A stretch of 64,000 nt of DNA from Solen grandis (lineage: Eukaryota; Mollusca; Bivalvia; Adapedonta; Solenidae), in NCBI GenBank assembly GCA_021229015.1, contig CM037781.1:63335316-63399315 (forward strand). The letters run 5' to 3'. The position numbers and the translations under genes are program-made. Of this stretch, positions 56,560-64,000 are shown one piece after another. The number at the start of each line of letters is the position of its first letter. Positions within the stretch are counted from its first letter, which is position 1. The notes under the pieces were generated by a model that did not search any database, was not told the DNA's origin, and worked only from the letters and a program-made list of their open reading frames with translations.

Positions 56560-57205
56560 AAAACAGTGGCATGATACCTCAACGAGTCACATTATGGGCC
56601 AAAAACCTAACTACAAAAACTGTTGCATGATACAACACCAAGTCACATTATTTGTACATGGGGAGCACAAGATAATTAAAGTGCTGCCACACTTAATAAC
56701 TGTGGCATGATACAACACCAAGTCACATTATTTGTACATGGGAGCACAAAAAATTAAGTGCTCCCATTAAAATGTGGATGATACCAATTTTTGGACATGG
56801 AGAGCAAAAAGGTTTTAGTTCTGTCACTATAATAACTGTGACATGATACTACAACGTTTCTTATTAACTGAACATGACGAGCACAAGGCAGTTGAAGTGC
56901 TGCCACAAATTATTACTGTGGCATTATAACAAACCCGGTCACATTATTTTGACATGGGCCACGAGACAGTTACAGTACTGCCTCACTATATTTACTGTGG
57001 CATGATACCACACCCAGTCACATTATTTGGATAGGGGAAGCACAAGACAGCTAAAGTGCTGCCTCACTATAATTACTGTGGCATTATAACAAACCCATTC
57101 ACGTTAATTGGACATGAGCCACAAAACAGGTATAGTACTGCCTCACTGTAATAACAGTGGCATGATACAACACCCAGTCACATTATTTGGACATTTGGTG
57201 TACAT
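56560..57205. repeat. Satellite array 2, same about 80-bp unit
   Basis: About eight or nine units. CATGATAC-like words recur at intervals of 56-81 bp (mostly 79-81). The array is separated from array 1 by about 1 kb of unrelated sequence. Some units are shortened. Confidence 0.85.
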
Positions 57206-57250
57206 AAGTTATAGAAAGGCCTTTATTTGATAACATATTTAAGAAGTTAA

Positions 57251-57802
57251 AGGCCCATTATGCTTCCAAAAGCAGTGTATATTCTTCTGTCAGAAAAGCA
57301 AAGTGTGTTCTACAGATTTGTTACGAGGTGCAATCTGAACATACTCGTTGATGACAACAATAATACAATGCATAAACAAGAATCGTTTACTCAAGATCAT
57401 TCAGTTGTTTACAAAAATTACTAATTTGCATATTCCGCATATCTTTTTCAATTTTCCATATACATCCGTATTACTCCCTTAAAGAATCATGATAGCATAA
57501 ATTGATGTCGTAGCAGATAAACAAATTGTAAATGAACGACGGTTTTTCAAATTAAAATTATTCTGAATACAGACTGTCTTTGGGAAAACTCACCAATGCA
57601 AGATATAAACAATGAGAAAATGTTGACATCCATCCAAAACAACTAATTACGATATTTGATCAACATTTTCAATGCGCTCACGTTTACAGCAGATATTTGC
57701 ACATAATATACCATTTGTATTAGTCTACTATATGTCAATGTTATTTCAGATTTTCTTGTTCATGAAAATTAAATCATTATGAAATACATGAATAATGGGC
57801 CT
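57251..57802. mobile_element. Candidate MITE, 552 bp, with TTAA flanks
   Basis: Perfect 11-bp terminal inversion AGGCCCATTAT...ATAATGGGCCT. The immediate flanks are TTAA at 57247-57250 and TTAA at 57803-57806, so palindromic matching extends to 15 bp. TTAA duplication is the signature of piggyBac-type insertion; Harbinger-type TWA duplication is an alternative. The interior is noncoding and AT-rich. Confidence 0.6.
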
Positions 57803-58710
57803 TTAAGAAGGGGCCATAATTTGTATTATATCATCAAGAGTTATCTTCCTTGATAGTATGATAACCCTAAACATGCTAAAAAATTTCAAATCATATTTCT
57901 CATGCCTGGATACTGAGATATAAGCATGAAATTCCTAGCATGCAAAACTTAAAGCAATGTTTCTTAGCTAAGAAGGGCCCATTATTTGTAATATATTTCA
58001 TCAAGAGATATCTTTCTTGATAGTATGATACCCCTGAACATGCTAAAGATGTTTCAAATCCATCCCATGCCTGAATACTGAGATATAAGCAGTACCTTGC
58101 AAGTAAAACTTTAGTCAAAATTTCTATTTTAAAAAGGGGCCATTATTGGTATTAAATTCAGTAAAGAGTTAATTACCTTGGTTTTCTAGTGCCCCTGAAA
58201 ATATTTATAAACTTTCAAGTCAATACTAGGAATAGTTATTGATATATAAGCTAAATAGTAGCTTGCATGCAAAATTGTTAACCAAATTTTCTGTTGCATG
58301 CAAAATTTTAATTCAATTTTCTAGGATAAAAGGGCCAATAATTTATATCGAACTCAGTTGAGAGATATCTACTTCGGTTGTCTGATGTCCCTGAAAATAT
58401 TCATAAACTTTCAAGTCAATACCTGAGTGGTTATTGGGATATAAGCTTGATAGTAACTTGCACGAAACTTTAACCCAAATTTTCTATTGCATGCAAAACT
58501 TTAACCAACTCTTCTAAGTTAAGAAAGGCCATAATTTATGCTAAATTCAGTCAAGGGTTATCTACTTTAGTAGTCTGATGCCCCTTAACATATTCATATA
58601 CTCGCAAGTTAATACCATGAATGGTTATTGAGATGTTAGCTTGACAGTACGTACATGCAAAACTTTAACCACAAGCTGCAACCCCAACGCTGGTGACTGC
58701 CATAGCTCTC
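57803..58710. repeat. Tandem repeat, about five units of the 190-200-bp class
   Basis: Each unit has GGGGCCATAATTTGTATT-like start, TCAAGAGTTATCT, CCTTGATAGT-TGATACCCCTGA, ATACTGAGATATAAGC, and CTTGCATGCAAAACTTTAACC end. The last unit ends in CAAGCTGCAACCCCAACGC. The wording is that of a common bivalve minisatellite-like repeat. Confidence 0.8.
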
Positions 58711-60768
58711 AGATTCCTCGAATAGTCAAACTAAAAATCCAATGTTTCTTATATCATTTAAAGTTCAGTTGACCAATACGAACAGGGCCATAAATATGAA
58801 TATTTATTTATATGAATATGAATAAAACCAAAACAACACAAAACAGTGCATACTTTTTTATGCTTCAAATTCTTTCTCTATAAAGACAATTGTGTTTACA
58901 CTAATTACCCTTTCAGTTTAATATGTAACAAATATGGTAAATGGTCTGTTCATTGACACACACTGTTAATTCTTTCCGTTATTCTTCAATTATCAAACAT
59001 GGGATTTTCAACTAGCAAATCGGGTTATTTTAAGTGCTAAGCATGAACATATTTAAGCCAATCAAAATGACATTTACACTTTGGATACTCTCAATGTGGT
59101 GTGGTAAGAACATCAGTGGTGTGGGGGATATATATAGGATCTGACATGAATTGTTATTTCATATCAAATTTTACTAAACAAGTCATGAAGATGTTATGAA
59201 ATCTTCTGATGAGCTTAACATTTTCATGAACTCGTTTTGTAATATCTGATATGACAATTCCTGTCAGATTCTTTTTATCATTTGACCTAGACTCAGTAAA
59301 CCACGATTATGAGAGCAAAAAAAAAAAAAAAACCCAAAAACAAAGCATGAATGAAACAAACTGTAAACAAATAACTATATGTAATCTTACCCAAAGAAAA
59401 CAGTTAAATATAATAGATGAAAATAATTAGAGATTTGTTTTCACAGAAAACTGATGTCTCCCCCCACCCCCTTCCCCTCACACACACTAAGCCACACAGT
59501 GACATATGCAAATAGTTAAAGGGCTGACTAGATTGTTAAAGTTCTGTATGTATCTTGTGTGTGAAACTTCCTCTCATCAATATCTTTCTATAACTGGTAC
59601 ATAAGTAGAGTTATCTTGCAGTCAAGAAATTGTGAAAAAGGGGAATAACTCAAAAAATACTGCGGCCAGAGTTATGAACATTGTGCATGACACTTTCTCG
59701 CATTAATTTCTTTTCATAACTGAAATGGAATTTACTATATAAATTGAATAAAATGGTTCAATCTTCCATAGGTCATATAAAACATTTCAACTGTAAGCAG
59801 GTTACATGTACTGTCTTTCATGTTCTTTGTTTTCATTGCAATTCATTCACCTTTTTCAATAGTCAATATATTTCAAGTTCACCATCAGTTTTGATTTAAG
59901 GAGAGTATTGAGTATCTTTTTCAAAGGCAATAACACAGCAACCAATTACCATGGCAACAGTCTGATATCTATGGATAAATAAATATGAAAATTTAGTGCA
60001 GACCATGTTCAGACTGCATGGATGTGCAGGCTGATCTTGGTCTGCATTGGTCACAAAGGCAATCACAAGTTCCCACAGCATTACCAGCGTAAACGGACCA
60101 GTAAACATTGCTGTACAGGCATCATATATCAAAAAGTGCTGCATAGGAAACCCCATGATTCACCCGCGCTGAGGCTGCACCTTAATTTATTATACTGCAT
60201 GTACATATATGGCAAAATGCAGGCAATATCTCGGCAATATATGAATATATTGAAATAACATACTATATCATCTATATAAAATTAAATAAATTTTAAATGC
60301 TTAAAAGTGAAAAATCACTGACTGTAACAATGAGTCTGTTATGACAACAGAAGCTGTCTGTGTTTTATTATAGTCTGAAATGTTAAATATTTATATTAGT
60401 GTTCATTGTATATCATCAACCACTGATTAATGTTACTGAAAAGATTTTGATTTAAACTTTGAAGAACAGGATGTCATGTAATTAGACTTTAATATTAATG
60501 CAGATATGTGAAGCTGTCTGCTGAATAACTAATTCAAAAATTGGGGTTGGAATTTTAAATTTTTCTATTTAATTTCTTTATTATTATTCTGTGAACATTA
60601 ACCGCTTGGAAAACGATACTACCCAAGTCATGAATATCATAGGATTCAATGGCGTTTCTGACTTCCTTTATCCTAAATATGCATTTAGAGAGGTGCTTAT
60701 GAACTTGGATTGGAGGAGGAAGATCTGAAAAAAAGATAGAATGAGACTTTCAGTGTGGAAAGAGAAGC

Positions 60769-60817
<49 letters not shown>

Positions 60818-61470
60818 GCTGCTGATGATGATGATGATGTATATTGTTGATAACATTAATAAGAATATACCGTATGTCATCATCAACACTCATAAAGTGG
60901 CTTTGTAGCACTTCAAAAAACTTATTTGCTCAAACTAAATATGACCTTGGTAACCATGTGGCAATGCATAATGCATCCATATCATAAACATTATATGTGC
61001 AGAACATACTGCAGTGAACAGCAAGCTTTATATAAGCGATGCATATCATTCTTCCATAGTGTTAAGGTGTTTGGAATCACACAAGTCATAATACATTTGT
61101 AAATCTAAGTCTGACATTTTAAGTGACAAATACATCCAGAGATTGGTTAACGATGCAAATGTTATGGTTTTAATCACATATTATCTTATTTCATGATCAA
61201 TTTAAATTATGACACCAGCCCAGTTTTCAGTTACCGTTGAAAGCCCCTTGAGTAACTTGCAAACAGCATAGGTTCAATCATACTGATCAAAATTCCCAAA
61301 ATTTCTTGGTTTATAGAAAAGTATAACATGATCAAATATAAAGGGAAAGATTAATATGAGTACTGACTTGATTTTCTTTCCACTTTGAGTCGCCCTCGGC
61401 CATCACCATCCGAGCTCCGACAATGGCATACTTGGGGCCCTGGGTCCACATCGAAGGAACTATACACACC
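58711..61470. other. Noncoding stretch with dispersed repeats and microsatellites
   Basis: A dispersed bivalve repeat lies at about 59985-60180 (GTTCAGACTGCATGGATGTG, GGCTGATCTTGGTCTGCATT). An A14 run lies near 59319. A (GTT)n-(GAT)n microsatellite is at 60771-60838. No exon is recognised. Confidence 0.45.
60771..60838. repeat. (GTT)n-(GAT)n trinucleotide microsatellite
   Basis: About 17 GTT repeats pass into GCT and GAT repeats. The minus strand gives an artefactual poly-Asn frame. Confidence 0.95.
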
Positions 61471-61473
61471 ACC

Positions 61474-61650
61474 TAGCTATCTTGTCATGGTAACAATCTG
61501 TATCCACACCTGCTTCCGAAATCTCCATGGCAATACACTGAAGACCAGAGCCCTCAATATCCAGGTCAGGGAATTCAAAGACCCCAGAGTTAGTTGCAGG
61601 GACCTTCAGAAACACTGGAACAATTTTGTGTTTCTTGAAATTTGGAAAAA
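61474..61650 (-). CDS. Possible minus-strand exon, unrecognised
   Basis: The minus strand is open for about 58 codons between two stops. It carries a protein-like composition: V-P-V-F-L-K-V-P-A, F-E-F-P-D-L-D-I-E-G-S-G and E-A-G-V-D-T-D-C-Y-H-D-K. A splice-acceptor-like TTTCAAG precedes part of it. I recognise no family, and no partner exon was found. Confidence 0.3.
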
Positions 61651-61734
61651 TTGGTTAATAACTAGAAATGTGTCCAGAGGACATAGATGCCTCCAACCGT
61701 CGCATTTTCAAAAACAAAGACCAACATACAGGGC

Positions 61735-61908
61735 CCCGTTTTATTAAACATCGTACGCTAAATTCTATCTTATGTTTTCACGTACGACAATCGTAAGATT
61801 TTAGAGGTATTTTAATAAAAAAATTCTTAGCTACGATATCGCAGGATTTTCTCGTAAACTTACGACAGGCTGAACGCTCACGTAACTCGAAAGAATATCG
61901 TAAGTATC
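61735..61908 (+). other. Possible 5' end of a Harbinger-type element
   Basis: GGCCCCGTTTTATTAAAC is followed by several (A)TCGTAAG/CTTACGA words in both orientations, ending just before the ATG of the HARBI1-like frame. A GGGCC start with internal short inverted words suits a PIF/Harbinger terminus. The other end is outside the window. Confidence 0.35.
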
Positions 61909-62125
61909 ATGGCTGCCGTATTTATTTACAACGCCGCTCATTAGCAAAATATAAGGGCAATGCGAAAGTTCAACGAGAGACTGACTTCTTTAGATGGTTT
62001 TACAGACAGAGATTCTCTCTCGATACAGACTAGATCGAGGAAGCATTACGTATCTTGCTGGGTTGATCTCTCGAGATATTTCCCCTAGTTGCAATAGGGG
62101 TCACCCTATTTCACCCTTGACGCAG
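61909..62125 (+). CDS. HARBI1-like gene, exon 1 (frame broken)
   Basis: From the ATG at 61909 a stop is met at 61942; a second ATG at 61960 starts a better frame (R-K-F-N-E-R-L-T-S-L-D-G-F-T-D-R-D). Near 62015 the frame must shift to give R-Y-R-L-D-R-G-S-I-T-Y-L and then P-I-S-P-L-T-Q at the CAG|GTATGT donor. This is the helical N-terminal region seen ahead of the nuclease in HARBI1 proteins. The frameshift may be a real inactivation or a sequence error. Confidence 0.6.
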
Positions 62126-62501
62126 GTATGTATTTTAATATATATCTGTATATGAATGGAAATTCCGAGGTCTGTAAACACGCACCGGAAAACTTTTGAA
62201 GTCCATTTATACTGTCCCTTTTTATCTATTTTTAAACATGACAACAAAAGTTGTCCAAGAAATTGTTCGCCGCTGATCAATGTTTACATAATACGGGAGA
62301 AGGACATTGATCAATATTTTGATATATTTTTTGCATTAATCATTGTTATTTGATGCTAAAACTGTGTTCATGACAACATAATTTAATTTTCACTCAGATA
62401 AATAACATTGATTTCTTTAATCAAAGCTTCTCAAATCCTGATCCTTCCCCACCCACATTTTTTGGACTGAAAAAAAAAATGTTTTTTCTATTTATTTTCA
62501 G

Positions 62502-62641
62502 ATATTAGCTGGTCTCCGATATCTTGCGAAGGGGGATTTCTACAGTGAGGTTGGTGACCTCCACGGGATAAGTAAGGCATCACTGTCCTGCCACTTAGAA
62601 CCCTTCCTAGACGCTGTAAATACACGTCTACAGAATGTGAG
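62502..62641 (+). CDS. HARBI1-like gene, exon 2
   Basis: Acceptor TTTATTTTCAG, donor AG|GTATAC, phase 0 in and phase 2 out. The peptide L-A-G-L-R-Y-L-A-K-G-D-F-Y-S-E-V-G-D-L-H-G-I-S-K matches the helix-turn-helix-like stretch before the nuclease core of PIF/Harbinger transposases and vertebrate HARBI1. Confidence 0.8.
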
Positions 62642-62947
62642 GTATACAGCTCTTTCTTCCATTTTATATATTGATATTCCTGTCTTGTCTGTGTTTATTT
62701 CTTTTTATAGAATTTGCTATCATTTTTTTTTTATTTACTTAAAAATTCTTCTATGAAGCAAAATCTCAAAGAGATAGATAGTAAGTATAGATGTAAACCT
62801 TACCATAGCCCCAATCCAGACTGAGCTATGACCGGCAGAGACTTGCTAATAATATATTTTATATTAAATTGTCACTGTCTGAATTTTTACCTGTTTTTTT
62901 TCCAATAATCTTGTCTCATGAATTATTTTCATATTTTATTTAATCAG

Positions 62948-63142
62948 CTTCCCAACAGATGTACATCAACAGCGGGAGATCAAGCTCAAATTCTTTCAGA
63001 AGAGTGGAATTCCTGGTGTGATTGGGGCAATAGATGGTACTTTGATACCAATTAAAGCCCCATCACTCCAGGAAGAGGCATATGTATGCCGCAAGGGTTT
63101 TCATGCTCTAAATGTACAGGCAGTTGTTGACCACCAGATGAG
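62948..63142 (+). CDS. HARBI1-like gene, exon 3 (first catalytic Asp)
   Basis: Acceptor TTTAATCAG, donor AG|GTATAC, and phase agrees with both neighbours. The segment has F-P-T-D, G-I-P-G-V-I-G-A-I-D-G-T-L-I-P-I-K-A-P, E-A-Y-V-C-R-K-G-F-H-A-L-N-V-Q-A-V-V-D. The G-A-I-D-G-T Asp is the first residue of the DDE nuclease triad. Confidence 0.85.
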
Positions 63143-63400
63143 GTATACAATTATAATTACCCTTTTCCTTTTGCATATAAAATAAATTAAAAATAATGAA
63201 TATTTTAGTTTTAATACATAATTCATCGATTAAAATAATTGTGATCTTATATTTTTTAATTGATTGTACTGTCATTATTTTGTATAACTTTTACATGTTT
63301 AAATTGTATCCTTATTCTATGTCAATTTACACCATCTGTGTGTGTTATTATTTATTTATAAAAGATATATTTATAGTTTATATTTTAAATTTCTATTCAG

Positions 63401-63473
63401 GTTTACAGACATGGTAGCTAAGTGGCCTGGATCCCAGCACGATTCTGCCATTTTTAATGCCTGTAATTTGAAG
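63401..63473 (+). CDS. HARBI1-like gene, exon 4 (second catalytic Asp)
   Basis: Acceptor TTCTATTCAG, donor AAG|GTTAGT. The peptide W-P-G-S-Q-H-D-S-A-I-F has the second Asp of the triad. The exon carrying the final Glu must lie beyond the window. HARBI1 is a domesticated, nuclease-like Harbinger derivative; I cannot tell whether this copy is domesticated or part of a transposon. Confidence 0.8.
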
Positions 63474-63689
63474 GTTAGTCATTATGTTTGTTTTAATCCT
63501 CTACATTTGATTGGGATGATTTATCATATAGTTATGTTTTAATGCAATATACATGTATATTTTATGTGCATACTTGTTCACACTCAAAATAAAAAAAAAG
63601 CTTTAATGTGTATTATCTCGGAGTTATGACCTTTTTTTTATTTACATTATGTACATGCTTATTTTGCAAGCATACAGTTTTGAAACAGT

Positions 63690-63935
63690 CTTAGCGGCGG
63701 AACGGTTAGATTATCAGTCACATATTATTCAATATTGATGTTATTGGTTTGATTCCAGGTAACAATATATTATCATAGTCATAAAGAAATGTTACTGGTA
63801 TAGCTGCCTTGCTTGGTGCACATCATATAAGGATTTTCCAGCACTGATTAGTCCAATTTCCTGATAATGAGATTGGATGTTGTATACAGAATTGTAATAG
63901 CACTTTATCTGTCTTAAAAGGACATGTATCTAAAT
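63690..63935 (+). mobile_element. tRNA-derived SINE, family 2, degraded
   Basis: GGCGGAACGGTTAGATTATC head, GGTTTGATTCCAGG B-box, then TGTTACTGGTATAGCTGCC, TTGCTTGGTGCACATCATAT, TAGCACTTTATCTGTCTTAA. It lies in the intron after HARBI1-like exon 4. Confidence 0.7.
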
Positions 63936-64000
63936 GAGTGAAAAACTATTCAAATTAGTGAAATACTATCAGCTGTATACTCAATAAATAATAAAAAAAA

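Noticed and set aside
60668..60889. Minus-strand frame with a long Asn run
   Set aside because: It is produced by the (GTT)n microsatellite.

Overview
The window looks like nuclear DNA of a marine bivalve mollusc, probably a heterodont clam. The genome is AT-rich, and the window is crowded with tRNA-headed SINEs of the kind common in clams, bivalve-type LINEs, a Ty3/Gypsy element, and simple and tandem satellites. Host coding exons are short, bounded by GT-AG splice sites and separated by kilobases of repeats. Two 100-base N runs (18003-18102, 41941-42040) are assembly gaps. I see no prokaryotic features, rRNA genes or convincing functional tRNAs.

Layout. 1-6020: a broken APE-type LINE bracketed by a direct repeat of at least 140 bp. 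6366-8020: two antisense LINE relics. 8500-31690: SINEs, a purine minisatellite, a roughly 3.1-kb satellite, a 2-kb and a 4-kb inverted-repeat structure, and four host exons (9148-9229, 10859-11031, 28207-28489, 29216-29638). 31706-37220: a full-length but dead L1/Tx1-group LINE with a 10-bp target-site duplication. 37759-38785: two exons of a trypsin-fold protein without its catalytic triad. 42298-49225: a decayed Ty3/Gypsy element on the minus strand with one 575-bp LTR. 51395-53237: a broken multi-exon transposon-derived gene. 54785-58700: two arrays of an about 80-bp satellite related to part of a SINE, a TTAA-flanked MITE candidate, and a 190-bp class tandem repeat. 61909-63473: a HARBI1-like gene with four exons, running off the right edge.

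How the host exons may fit together. On the plus strand a short Cys exon, a Sushi/CCP exon, an exon with two TNFR-type cysteine-rich domains, a transmembrane/cytoplasmic exon and the two trypsin-fold exons all join with compatible splice phases. They could be one transposon-inflated gene: an immune-type TNFR-family receptor with an N-terminal CCP and, if the last join is real, an intracellular pseudopeptidase domain. The domain calls are fairly firm. The join of all six exons into one transcript is inference from phase and order.
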